This document shows, piece after piece, positions 1 through 7,519 of a stretch of 64,000 nucleotides of DNA. The notes below the pieces were generated by a model. That model worked only from the letters and a program-made list of their open reading frames with translations. It made no database searches and was not told the origin of the DNA. The stretch covers positions 2,542,001 to 2,606,000 of the forward strand of contig NZ_AP025472.1 in NCBI RefSeq assembly GCF_024347395.1. Reading direction: 5' to 3'. The stretch comes from Vibrio cortegadensis (lineage in GTDB: Bacteria > Pseudomonadota > Gammaproteobacteria > Enterobacterales > Vibrionaceae). Position numbers and translations under genes: made by a program. Position 1 is the stretch's first letter, and the number at the start of each line of letters is the position of its first letter.

Positions 1-265
1 GGTCTTGCAAAAACAGATCAAAGTTATAGAACAGTACATAGCCTACTCGGCCGCCAATCACGACACCAAGAAAGCCAGCAAAAAGTAGGTCAGAGACTTC
101 TTCGCGCGTCCAACCACTTCCCTGTTTATCCGCTCGGCGGTTAGCAAGCCACATCGCGAACATAAAGCCGACCAAATACATGAGTCCATACCAGCGTATA
201 GAGATTGGTCCTAATTCAAGTAAAACAGGATCAATATTGGGGAATTCGATAAATCCCTGAGACAT
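1..265 (-). CDS. lgt: Prolipoprotein diacylglyceryl transferase, N-terminal part (window edge)
   Basis: Lgt is the inner-membrane enzyme that moves diacylglycerol from phosphatidylglycerol to the lipobox cysteine of prolipoproteins. I translated 88 codons from the ATG at 265-263. The protein opens MSQGFIEFPNIDPVLLELGP and continues with a first membrane segment around SIRWYGLMYLVGFMFAMWLA. It then has the family-typical stretch GGRVGYVLFYN near residue 75. The rest lies beyond base 1. An AAAGAG element precedes the ATG. The gene is last in the rppH-ptsP-tauE-lgt run; thyA usually follows lgt in Vibrio and Enterobacteria, but it is not visible here. Assignment from sequence recognition is firm. 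Confidence 0.95.
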   Translation of the reverse strand, partial: MSQGFIEFPNIDPVLLELGPISIRWYGLMYLVGFMFAMWLANRRADKQGSGWTREEVSDLLFAGFLGVVIGGRVGYVLFYNFDLFLQD

Positions 266-291
266 AAGAAAGTTCTCTTTTTAAAGTGAGT

Positions 292-1083
292 CTACAGCAG
301 CATTGTGCCAGCGATAAAAATTAAAAATACAGCAAAAATCTTTTTCAACACAGGAGTTGGCAGTCGAGTGGCTAAATTTGCACCGACTCTAGTGGTTAAC
401 ATAGAGGTAGAAGTGATCGCGATTAATGCGGGAAGATACACATAACCCACGCTATACGCGGGTAAACTTTCAACTGCTGAACCATGCAAGATAAAACCAA
501 GCATGCCAGAAATGGCAATCACACAACCACACACAGATGAGGAGCCTACCGCTTTACGCATCTCAACGCCATGACGATTTAAAAACGGAACAGACAGCGA
601 GCCACCACCAATTCCCGCCAACGATGACACGACACCAATTCCTGCTCCACAGCACATAGTGATGATTGAACTCGGCATGGCTCGTTGAATCGTCGTTTTA
701 ATCGACAATAACATTTGGATTGATAACAGAAGCACAATCACCCCAAAGACTTTTGGCAAATATTGGGCGGGGATCAATTCGGCAATATTCGAACCGACAA
801 ACCCACCAACAATCACGCCAGGCATCAACCATTTAACAACAAACATATCGACATTGCCGAGCCTAAGGTGGTTTAACGCTGAGGATCCAGATGTAACAAT
901 GATACTGGCCAACGACGTTGCTAATGCAATTTGCATAATGATATCAGGCTGAATATTCGCCATAGGTAAGAGAAAGAGCAGCGCGGGAACGACGATTAGG
1001 CCTCCCCCAATACCAAGCAAGCCAGCCATCACACCTACCACTGCACCTAGCGCAAGCAGCAAGCTTAATAATTCGTAATTCAA
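292..1083 (-). CDS. TauE/SafE-family membrane permease (putative sulfite/anion exporter)
   Basis: This 263-residue inner-membrane protein belongs to the TauE/SafE (DUF81) family, whose members are proposed to export sulfite, sulfoacetate or other small anions. Two half-repeats are visible, each with a glycine-rich loop: AGLLGIGGGLIVVPALL near residue 20 and SSLAGIGGGSLSVPFLN near residue 153. About eight hydrophobic helices are present. The start codon is TTG at 1083-1081, with an AGGA element six bases upstream; the next in-frame ATG would remove the first helix. The gene begins only 8 bases after the ptsP stop, so it is probably co-transcribed. The substrate cannot be told from the sequence. 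Confidence 0.9.
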   Translation of the reverse strand: MNYELLSLLLALGAVVGVMAGLLGIGGGLIVVPALLFLLPMANIQPDIIMQIALATSLASIIVTSGSSALNHLRLGNVDMFVVKWLMPGVIVGGFVGSNIAELIPAQYLPKVFGVIVLLLSIQMLLSIKTTIQRAMPSSIITMCCGAGIGVVSSLAGIGGGSLSVPFLNRHGVEMRKAVGSSSVCGCVIAISGMLGFILHGSAVESLPAYSVGYVYLPALIAITSTSMLTTRVGANLATRLPTPVLKKIFAVFLIFIAGTMLL

Positions 1084-1091
1084 AGTGGTTC

Positions 1092-3338
1092 CTATTTTTT
1101 ACCCGCTCGGATGAAGCCAGCAAAACCTTTACGTTCAAAATATTCCAGCATCATAGTATAAATCGATTCACCATACGGCTGCATCAAGGCTGTGTCAGCA
1201 AGTACCTTAAGTTCTTGAGCATCAGAATGACGCAACAAATATTTAATTCGAGCTACATTAGAGGTATTCATACTCAAGGTTCGATAACCGAGCCCAAGCA
1301 GTAGCAATGAGCCCATAGGATCACCCGCTAACTCACCACAAATACATACAGGCAACGAATGACGCTCACATGTATCATAAATATGCTTAAGTGCCATGAT
1401 GACAGCAGGATGCATGGATTCATAGACATCAGAAACCCGTGAATTGTTTCGATCAACCGCCAATAAATATTGTGTTAAGTCATTGGTACCCACCGACACA
1501 AAATCCACTTTATCAGCAATCAAAGGCAACAAATAAAGCATTGAAGGGACTTCAATCATGATCCCAATCAGGGGTTTTCGGATAGAAGCATCTTGCAGGT
1601 TGACCTCATTAAATGCTTGTTCAATCAACTGTAATGCATCATCCAGCTCTTGAGTACTCGAAATCATCGGCAATAAAATGCTCAGGTTATGATGCTGAGT
1701 GCTCGCGCGTAACATCGCTCGCAGTTGAATAACAAAAATATCAGGATGATCTAAGGTAAAACGAATTCCACGCCAGCCTAAGAATGGGTTGTCCTCTTCG
1801 ATCGGTAAATAGGGAAGGGCTTTATCACCGCCAACATCCAGTGTACGCATCACAACTCGCTTATCAGGGTAGGCATTTAAAACCGAGCGATACTGCTGAA
1901 TTTGTTCTTCTTCTGAGGGGAATCGGTGCTGAAGTAAAAATGAAATTTCCGTTCGATAAAGCCCAACACCATCGACCCCTCTATTGATCGCGATGTTACT
2001 ATCAGCACTTAAACCCGCATTGAGAAGTATCTCTACCGATTCACCATCTGAGGTGTGAGCATCGTGGAAAAGCTCCGCCTCAACCATGGTTGAAAGCTCA
2101 CTCTCTTCGTGAACTAACTCTTGGTATTCTGCTAATAGCTGCCTATTCGGCTCAATGAAAATCTCGCCACTATAGCCATCAACAATCCCCTGCTTATGAT
2201 TAATCGCTTTAGGATTAAGATTAACCCCCATAACGGCAGGGATCCCAAGCGCTCTAGATAATATGGCCGCATGAGAATTCGCCGCCCCTTCAATAGAAAC
2301 AACCGCGAGTAATTTATCTTTGGGGATGGACGCTAAAATGGATGCCGTTAACTCTCGGACAACCAATATGACTGGCTCATCAAGCTTCTGCTGTTCTTGC
2401 TCTCGACTGTGGAGGAAATAGAGTAGTCGCTGTCCTAGTTCGCGAACATCTTGTGCACGCTCCCGAAGATAGACATCAGACATACGAGCAAAGCGGTTAG
2501 AATAAGTCTCCACAACCTGCCTCAATGCCCAATCAGCCCTGTCACCTTTCTGGATTTGAGCTTTAAGATCCGTCCGCAGCATAGGATCGTTCAGTAAGTG
2601 AGTGAAAAGATCAAAAATGGCTAGCGCATCTTTGTTTATTTCACTGTCTAACTTTTTACGCAGGCGACGAAAATCCGTTAATGCACTCTCAATCGCGAGT
2701 AGCAACCACTCTTGTTCGCGTGCAATATCCAGTGTCGAGGCAGGGTAAACGTCGGCCAGCTCAGGCTGAGTGTTATCCCACCAAAAACGGCCAATCGCGA
2801 CACCTGATGACGCGCCAATACCTTGGGTCGCTTGCTGTTTATGACTCAGTAACCAGTGACCTTGAGTTTGAGCATGTGCAATGATCACCGCAACTTGAGC
2901 AGAAAGAGTGACTAAAAAAGACTCTTCCATCTCACTAAAAAGACGCGGCTGTTTTTGTTGTACAACCAAAACCCCAAGTACTTGCTTACGGTATATGATG
3001 GGTGTACCAAGAAAGGAGTGATAAATATCTTCCCCAAGTTCCGGGAAAAATTTGAAATTAGGATGGGAAGCCACGTCGGTAAGGTTAAGCGGCTCTGCAC
3101 ATCGTTTAACTAATCCAACAAGCCCTTCATCGTAACCGATATGAATTTTATTGCCTTTAAAAGTCAGCCCTTGAGTTGCCATCAACTCAAGACGCTGCAT
3201 TTCATCATTTGCAAGATAAACGGTACAACACTCAGACTGCATAGCACTGCATGTCTCCTTTACCAAAAGCTCCAATGCCACATAGACATCTTCGACTCTC
3301 GATACGTGTTCAACTATGTCCCTTAGCTGAGTGAGCAT
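1092..3338 (-). CDS. ptsP: Phosphoenolpyruvate-protein phosphotransferase PtsP (Enzyme I-Ntr)
   Basis: PtsP starts the nitrogen-related phosphotransferase chain: it autophosphorylates from phosphoenolpyruvate and passes the phosphate to NPr and then EIIA-Ntr. It is 748 residues long, the same as the E. coli protein. Residues about 1-160 form a GAF domain, the sensor for glutamine/2-oxoglutarate in E. coli. The PEP-utilising enzyme domains follow. The phosphohistidine lies in EGAANSHAAILSRALGIPAV, where I count His356, the position known for E. coli. The C-terminal barrel has GTNDLTQYLLAVDRNN and the cysteine-bearing CICGELAGDP. It sits 2 bases downstream of rppH, so the two are likely translationally linked. 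Confidence 0.97.
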   Translation of the reverse strand: MLTQLRDIVEHVSRVEDVYVALELLVKETCSAMQSECCTVYLANDEMQRLELMATQGLTFKGNKIHIGYDEGLVGLVKRCAEPLNLTDVASHPNFKFFPELGEDIYHSFLGTPIIYRKQVLGVLVVQQKQPRLFSEMEESFLVTLSAQVAVIIAHAQTQGHWLLSHKQQATQGIGASSGVAIGRFWWDNTQPELADVYPASTLDIAREQEWLLLAIESALTDFRRLRKKLDSEINKDALAIFDLFTHLLNDPMLRTDLKAQIQKGDRADWALRQVVETYSNRFARMSDVYLRERAQDVRELGQRLLYFLHSREQEQQKLDEPVILVVRELTASILASIPKDKLLAVVSIEGAANSHAAILSRALGIPAVMGVNLNPKAINHKQGIVDGYSGEIFIEPNRQLLAEYQELVHEESELSTMVEAELFHDAHTSDGESVEILLNAGLSADSNIAINRGVDGVGLYRTEISFLLQHRFPSEEEQIQQYRSVLNAYPDKRVVMRTLDVGGDKALPYLPIEEDNPFLGWRGIRFTLDHPDIFVIQLRAMLRASTQHHNLSILLPMISSTQELDDALQLIEQAFNEVNLQDASIRKPLIGIMIEVPSMLYLLPLIADKVDFVSVGTNDLTQYLLAVDRNNSRVSDVYESMHPAVIMALKHIYDTCERHSLPVCICGELAGDPMGSLLLLGLGYRTLSMNTSNVARIKYLLRHSDAQELKVLADTALMQPYGESIYTMMLEYFERKGFAGFIRAGKK

Positions 3339-3340
3339 GT

Positions 3341-3859
3341 TTATCCTCTACGCTGTTTTCGCTTTGCCTTAATCTTTCGCTCTTTAAAAGGCATAGCTAA
3401 AGACGCAAACTCTTTCATCGCACGACGGTAAACATCACGCTTAAAAGAGACAACTTGCCTAACTGGGTACCAATAACTGACCCAGCGCCAACCATCAAAT
3501 TCAGGGGTGCTTCCACGATTCATATCAATATGTGATTCATCACAATCTAATCGTAGAAGAAACCATTTCTGTTTTTGTCCAATACAGACAGGTTTAGAAT
3601 CCCAGCGGACAAGACGTTTTGGTAGTTTATAACGTAACCAATGACGGCTTGTTGCTACAATTTTTACATCCTTTTGAGTAAGACCAACCTCTTCGTATAA
3701 CTCACGGTACATTGCTTGTTCCGGAGTTTCTCCATCGTCAATTCCACCTTGAGGGAATTGCCACGAGTGTTGTCCGTATCGTTTAGCCCAGAAGACCTGA
3801 CCATGGTTGTTACATATTACAATCCCGACATTTAAGCGGTAACCATCGCCATCTATCAC
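3341..3859 (-). CDS. rppH: RNA pyrophosphohydrolase RppH
   Basis: RppH removes pyrophosphate from the 5' end of primary transcripts and so exposes them to RNase E. I place the start at the GTG at 3859-3857, giving 172 residues (E. coli: 176) and the family's N-terminus (V/M)IDGDGYRLNVGIVICN. An AGAGG element lies just upstream. A longer reading frame to 3922 would add 21 residues not found in the family and runs into the DnaA-box region. The Nudix box GGIDDGETPEQAMYRELYEE is complete, matching G-x5-E-x7-REL-x-EE. The basic C-terminal tail KERKIKAKRKQRRG is typical. It is the first gene of the ptsP operon and divergent from mutH. Confidence 0.96.
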   Translation of the reverse strand: MIDGDGYRLNVGIVICNNHGQVFWAKRYGQHSWQFPQGGIDDGETPEQAMYRELYEEVGLTQKDVKIVATSRHWLRYKLPKRLVRWDSKPVCIGQKQKWFLLRLDCDESHIDMNRGSTPEFDGWRWVSYWYPVRQVVSFKRDVYRRAMKEFASLAMPFKERKIKAKRKQRRG

Positions 3860-4026
3860 TGGCCAACCTCTAGTTAAATTTCTAATTACTCTGATTTTTC
3901 CACATATCCCCAATAGGAGCAAACTTACTGATGTGATTAAACCGATATTTATTGCTATCCATTAAAAATTGGATAACTTTTAAACAAATTTAAGTTATCA
4001 ACACAGGAGTGAGACATAGCCCACAT

Positions 4027-4061
4027 TTATTCACCTTTTCTGTGAATAAGTATGTGCAGAA
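4027..4061. promoter_or_regulatory. Three-box DnaA core (DARS-like)
   Basis: Three DnaA-type boxes lie within 35 bases. One points right (4027-4035); two point left in tandem (4041-4049 and 4053-4061). The first two form an inverted repeat, TTATTCAC-N7-GTGAATAA. One forward box facing two tandem reverse boxes is, as I remember it, the layout of the DARS core of E. coli. The assignment rests on motif spacing and locus, not on function. Confidence 0.6.
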
Positions 4062-4449
4062 TTAGATTCAAACTGAAAAACACGTTTACTGTTTGAGCAT
4101 TGTAAAATAATAGGTTTTAAGTAAATTTAAATTTAGTCATTAATTAACAATAACTTGAAACCAACCAAGCAAGGTGACATTCAAAAAATAATGCATTGAT
4201 CTTTTCATTTTTAAAATTGATTAAAGATCAACCAAGTTGAACTTTATCCACACAGTTAAAGCGACAAACCAGTTACGGTGTTTTTTATCAAGTAAAATTA
4301 TGCCTTACAACCCCTGTTTATTGATCCAGAAAAAAGCCCAAAATAACTTTTTAATATCGTCCTGTGGATAACCTATGAATTGATCGTATTTTACCCAGCA
4401 TGATCATTTATACCGCGCTCAAGATTGCTTCTCTCTCAGGTATTGAATT

Positions 4450-4458
4450 TGATATAAT
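4450..4458 (+). promoter_or_regulatory. Extended -10 promoter candidate for mutH
   Basis: TGATATAAT is an extended -10 (TGnTATAAT) with a perfect TATAAT at 4453-4458. It has no good -35 at normal spacing, as expected of extended -10 promoters. Transcription would start near 4465, leaving a leader of about 20 bases before the mutH ATG at 4484. Confidence 0.5.
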
Positions 4459-4483
4459 TATTTTTTTACTTGATACCGATAAT

Positions 4484-5152
4484 ATGAAACCTGAACCACA
4501 ATCTGAATCTGAGCTTCTTCAACGAGCGCAAGCCATTGCTGGGATTAGCTTTCAAGAACTTGCTGATGAAGCAGAGATGACCGTTCCACCCGATCTGAAG
4601 CGTGACAAAGGTTGGGTTGGGCAGTTGCTAGAGTGGCATTTAGGAGCGTTAGCGGGCAGTAAACCCCAGCAAGATTTCGTTGATCTTGGAATTGAACTAA
4701 AAAGCATCCCAATAAGCTACTCCGGAAAACCTTTAGAAACGACCTTTGTTTGCGTCGCGCCCCTTATTGGTGTTCATGGGCTTCGTTGGGAAAACAGTCA
4801 TGTTCGAAATAAGCTTTCTCGCGTGCTTTGGATCCCGGTGGAAGGTGAACGAGAAATCCCACTAAACCAAAGGCATGTCGGCTCACCTTTGATCTGGTCA
4901 CCTTCTCAAGAAGAAGAGCGCCAACTAAAAACAGACTGGGAAGAGTTAATGGAGCTGATTGTATTAGGAAATGTAGAGCAAATCACCGCTAGGCATGGCG
5001 AAGTATTGCAACTGAGGCCCAAAGCTGCAAACAGCAAAGCGCTCACCGAAGCTTATGGAGCCAGTGGTAAATTGATAAAGACATTACCGAGAGGATTTTA
5101 TCTTCGTAAAGAGTTTACTTCCCAAATACTGGAACAATACTTTATTAATTAG
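4484..5152 (+). CDS. mutH: DNA mismatch repair endonuclease MutH
   Basis: MutH cuts the unmethylated strand at hemimethylated GATC sites after activation by MutS-MutL. The 222-residue product begins MKPEPQSESELLQRAQAIAG (E. coli: 229 residues). A frame open to 4400 would add 28 unrelated hydrophobic residues and lacks family support, so I start at 4484. Recognisable family blocks are the N-terminal KRDKGWVGQLLEWHLGA, the catalytic-region stretch DLGIELKSIPI (the D and E-x-K of the restriction-endonuclease-like core), and the C-terminal GFYLRKEFT. The gene implies Dam-directed mismatch repair, and GATC sites stand in its own upstream region. It converges on a DUF6482 gene 5 bases away. Confidence 0.97.
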   Translation: MKPEPQSESELLQRAQAIAGISFQELADEAEMTVPPDLKRDKGWVGQLLEWHLGALAGSKPQQDFVDLGIELKSIPISYSGKPLETTFVCVAPLIGVHGLRWENSHVRNKLSRVLWIPVEGEREIPLNQRHVGSPLIWSPSQEEERQLKTDWEELMELIVLGNVEQITARHGEVLQLRPKAANSKALTEAYGASGKLIKTLPRGFYLRKEFTSQILEQYFIN

Positions 5153-5157
5153 ATCCA

Positions 5158-5469
5158 TTAGTGCGTATTTAAAGACAGTTCTATATCGCAGTAGAGTGCG
5201 CCATCATCGCAGCCACATTCATCATAAGCATTATGTAAGCGTAAGTAGGCTTTTTCTACCCCCAAACGAGTCAACTCCTCTTTTACTAATTCAAGAGATT
5301 TAAAGTGCATTAGCTCATTATCTTTCTTGATTGGCTCAAGTTTGTGTTTGTACTCAACTGCCAATAAGTACTGTGAAATGTCCGCACAACCAATGACATA
5401 AACCTTTGGTGGCTTATATGTATCTTTATGACGCCCATGTATCCATAAATCCAATTGATGTTCCTGCAT
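5158..5469 (-). CDS. DUF6482-like small protein, function unknown
   Basis: The 103-residue protein is soluble, with no signal peptide or membrane segment. It opens MQEHQLDLWIHGRHKDTYKP, behind a strong GGAGG-type ribosome binding site. It contains one Cys in VIGCADISQYLLAVEYK and an acidic cluster YDECGCDDG near residue 85. It resembles the uncharacterised DUF6482 proteins that I recall from Vibrio and Pseudomonas; that name is from memory. It ends 5 bases from the mutH stop, in convergent orientation, with no obvious terminator between. No function should be inferred. Confidence 0.75.
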   Translation of the reverse strand: MQEHQLDLWIHGRHKDTYKPPKVYVIGCADISQYLLAVEYKHKLEPIKKDNELMHFKSLELVKEELTRLGVEKAYLRLHNAYDECGCDDGALYCDIELSLNTH

Positions 5470-5663
5470 AACTCACCTCCACTTAGATATTAAAGTCTAG
5501 TTGAAGCTCACAAGAATGCTAAAGTTCTCAATTCAATCACCAATATTCAATTCCAATGCAGTATATTGAGATTTCATCATTCTCATTAAAACGAATATTT
5601 TAGTGTCTGCACTCGCTCCATTTCAGCACCAATGTTCGACAAACCAACTGGCAAGGACGTCAT

Positions 5664-6698
5664 ATGCAATATACTCAACTGCCCCACTCTAGTTTAGAAA
5701 TTAGTAAAATTTGCTTGGGCACAATGACATTTGGTGAGCAAAATTCTCAACAGCAAGCATTCGACCAAATTGATTATGCATTAGAGCGTGGTGTTAATTT
5801 TATTGATACTGCGGAAATGTACCCTGTTCCTCCAAAGAAAGAGACTCAAGGCTTAACTGAAACTTACATTGGCAATTGGTTGAAAAACAGTGGTAAACGA
5901 GAAAAAATCGTATTAGCAACGAAAGTGGCAGGACCGCGTAATGTGCCCTACATTCGCGACAATATGAGCTTAAACCGTCGTCATATTCACACGGCGATTG
6001 ATGACAGTTTGAAACGACTTCAAACAGATTATGTTGACCTTTACCAATTACATTGGCCTCAAAGAGAAACCAACTGCTTCGGTCAGCTAAATTACCAATA
6101 TTCTGACCAGCAAGAAGAAGTCACGCTGATCGAAACACTCGAAGCACTCAACGACCTTGTGCAAGCTGGCAAGGTTCGGTACATCGGCGTTTCCAATGAA
6201 ACACCATGGGGTGTCATGTCTTTACTTAAATTGGCAGAAAAGCATAATCTACCAAGAATTGTCTCAATCCAGAATCCGTACAATCTTTTAAATCGAAGCT
6301 TTGAAGTTGGCCTTTCTGAAATCAGTCATCACGAAGAGGTCAAGCTACTTGCCTACTCTCCACTGGCATTCGGCTGTTTAAGTGGAAAATATCTGAACGG
6401 CGCTCGTCCAGTTGATGCTCGTTGTAGCCTATTTGAACGCTTTGTTCGCTACTTTACCCCACAGGGAATAAAGGCGACTCAAGCCTATGTTGATATCGCC
6501 AATAAGCATGGATTAGATCCGGCGAAAATGGCATTGGCCTTTGTCAATCAACGCCCTTTTGTCGCTTCGAATATCATTGGTGCGACGAATTTAGAGCAGC
6601 TAAAAAGTAATATAGACAGTTTAGATGTAACGTTAAGTACGGAGTTGCTTCAAGAGCTACAAGAGGTTGGAACCACTTACTCCAACCCTTGTCCGTAG
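5664..6698 (+). CDS. tas: Aldo/keto reductase Tas
   Basis: Tas is an NADP(H)-dependent aldo-keto reductase of the shaker-beta-like branch; in E. coli it was found as a suppressor of tyrosine auxotrophy, and its true substrate is uncertain. The 344-residue protein (E. coli 346) has the family landmarks LGTMTFGEQNS near residue 19, the catalytic Asp/Tyr segment FIDTAEMYPVPPKKETQGL near 46, KRLQTDYVDLYQLHWPQRET with the catalytic His near 123, and the cofactor-binding LAYSPLAFGCLSGKYL. An AAGGA element precedes the ATG. It stands alone on the plus strand, followed by a hairpin. Confidence 0.93.
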   Translation: MQYTQLPHSSLEISKICLGTMTFGEQNSQQQAFDQIDYALERGVNFIDTAEMYPVPPKKETQGLTETYIGNWLKNSGKREKIVLATKVAGPRNVPYIRDNMSLNRRHIHTAIDDSLKRLQTDYVDLYQLHWPQRETNCFGQLNYQYSDQQEEVTLIETLEALNDLVQAGKVRYIGVSNETPWGVMSLLKLAEKHNLPRIVSIQNPYNLLNRSFEVGLSEISHHEEVKLLAYSPLAFGCLSGKYLNGARPVDARCSLFERFVRYFTPQGIKATQAYVDIANKHGLDPAKMALAFVNQRPFVASNIIGATNLEQLKSNIDSLDVTLSTELLQELQEVGTTYSNPCP

Positions 6699-6707
6699 GA
6701 AGGTTTC

Positions 6708-6737
6708 GGGGCTAAACGAAACTCATTGCTTAGCCCC
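6708..6737. terminator. Hairpin between tas and the DUF1127-like gene
   Basis: GGGGCTAA at 6708-6715 pairs perfectly with TTAGCCCC at 6730-6737, with a 14-base loop. No U-run follows on either strand, so intrinsic termination is uncertain; it may stabilise the 3' ends of the two convergent transcripts. Confidence 0.5.
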
Positions 6738-6743
6738 TATCGA

Positions 6744-6995
6744 TTACGTTGTAATTCTAGAACTTAAGACTCGTCGTAGGTGACGAACTCGACGCTCAGC
6801 AGTCACGGCTTCAGGTTCAGATAACCCCAGTGGACGACCATCAATATCCAAACCAACATCACGCAATAAAAACGCATTGTCCCAAGGAATAGCGTGAACG
6901 GAACGACGAACTTTCGCTCTCCAAACTCTCTCTTCACGACGAAGATCAGCACGAACAAGTACAGTTGCAAGTTGTAGATATAGTGAATGACGCAT
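6744..6995 (-). CDS. Small basic DUF1127-like protein
   Basis: This 83-residue, strongly basic protein starts MRHSLYLQLATVLVRADLRR. I chose the ATG at 6995-6993 because a GGAG element lies seven bases upstream; an upstream ATG at 7022 has none. The stretch NAFLLRDVGLDIDGRP resembles the DUF1127 signature (LxDIGLxRxxI) found in short, arginine-rich proteins. Some of these bind RNA or regulate phosphate and carbon metabolism in alphaproteobacteria. The centre is rich in Arg and Glu (LRREERVWRAKVRRSVHAIP), suggesting a helical, nucleic-acid-binding protein. Function in vibrios is unknown to me. It follows the 41-residue ORF at 7123-7248 on the same strand. Confidence 0.75.
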   Translation of the reverse strand: MRHSLYLQLATVLVRADLRREERVWRAKVRRSVHAIPWDNAFLLRDVGLDIDGRPLGLSEPEAVTAERRVRHLRRVLSSRITT

Positions 6996-7122
6996 AATAA
7001 TTCTCCAGTAGATTGAATACACTGGGAAAAATGGCGTAAAAATTGGCTGTATAGGAAGGGTAGATAAGTTTGTATCCTATTTAAGCTGCCATTTTTCCGC
7101 AGCCTTTAAGGATACGGATTAA

Positions 7123-7248
7123 TTAGTTATCAATGATTATGGTTTGATCGTCACACTTACCTGAAGTGCTGGCGTGAGCCATATTCAAAGTAGTGGGGTT
7201 ATGATCAAAAGACGCACAGAATAACTGAACAAAATCGAAATATTTCAT
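7123..7248 (-). CDS. Short ORF, 41 residues, unknown
   Basis: The reading frame runs from ATG at 7248-7246 to TAA at 7125-7123. It starts MKYFDFVQLFCASFDHNPTT and ends DDQTIIIDN. A strong GGAGG ribosome binding site lies seven bases before the ATG, which is the main reason to believe it. It has two cysteines and no clear membrane segment. It lies upstream of the DUF1127-like gene on the same strand, with an imperfect hairpin (about 7072-7116) in the 127-base gap between them. I recognise no family. It could be a real small protein or a leader ORF. Confidence 0.5.
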   Translation of the reverse strand: MKYFDFVQLFCASFDHNPTTLNMAHASTSGKCDDQTIIIDN

Positions 7249-7454
7249 GATGCGCCTCCAAGTAACTAATTAATCCAAAAGTGTGCGTGACTATTCAAGT
7301 CACGGTTAAATTGTAAGCAATCTTGAGTATTCTTCAACCCTATTGCGATTAAATAATATAAAACAATTCAATCAACTAGATAATCATCAAGCTAAGCATT
7401 TGGAATAACATATTCACCTAAAGAATAATAAAATCACACTAAAAATGACCAGAT

Positions 7455-7487
7455 ATAAAAAAGCCACCTCTTTATAGGTGGCTTTAT
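7455..7487 (-). terminator. vpsR: Intrinsic terminator of vpsR
   Basis: AAAGCCACCT (7460-7469) pairs with AGGTGGCTTT (7476-7485) around a six-base loop. It is followed on the minus strand by a run of Us, 32 bases past the vpsR stop codon. Confidence 0.85.
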
Positions 7488-7519
7488 AAATTTCAATTTA
7501 GGCTAAAATATTCAGTTAT

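Larger units (their letters stand above)
3860..4483. other. Divergent rppH/mutH intergenic region with DnaA-box cluster
   Basis: This 624-base AT-rich gap has no credible gene but holds at least seven sequences that fit or nearly fit the DnaA box TTWTNCACA. They are TTTTCCACA at 3896-3904 (+), TTATCAACA at 3995-4003 (+, one mismatch), TTATTCACC at 4027-4035 (+, one mismatch), TTATTCACA at 4041-4049 (-), TTCTGCACA at 4053-4061 (-, one mismatch), TTATCCACA at 4244-4252 (+, perfect) and TTATCCACA at 4363-4371 (-, perfect). Five GATC sites fall between 4198 and 4405. From memory, E. coli DARS2, which regenerates ATP-DnaA, occupies this same gap. I therefore call it a probable DARS2 counterpart. 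I could not identify convincing IHF or Fis sites by eye. Confidence 0.65.

Noticed and set aside
3860..3922. Longer RppH from 3922
   Set aside because: The extra 21 residues are not in the family, and the GTG at 3859 has its own AGAGG element.
4400..4483. Longer MutH N-terminus from ATG 4400
   Set aside because: The added 28 residues are unlike MutH and overlap the extended -10 promoter; the family N-terminus begins at 4484.
5470..5663. Regulatory element between the DUF6482 gene and tas
   Set aside because: Only a divergent promoter region is expected here; no repeat or consensus operator stood out.
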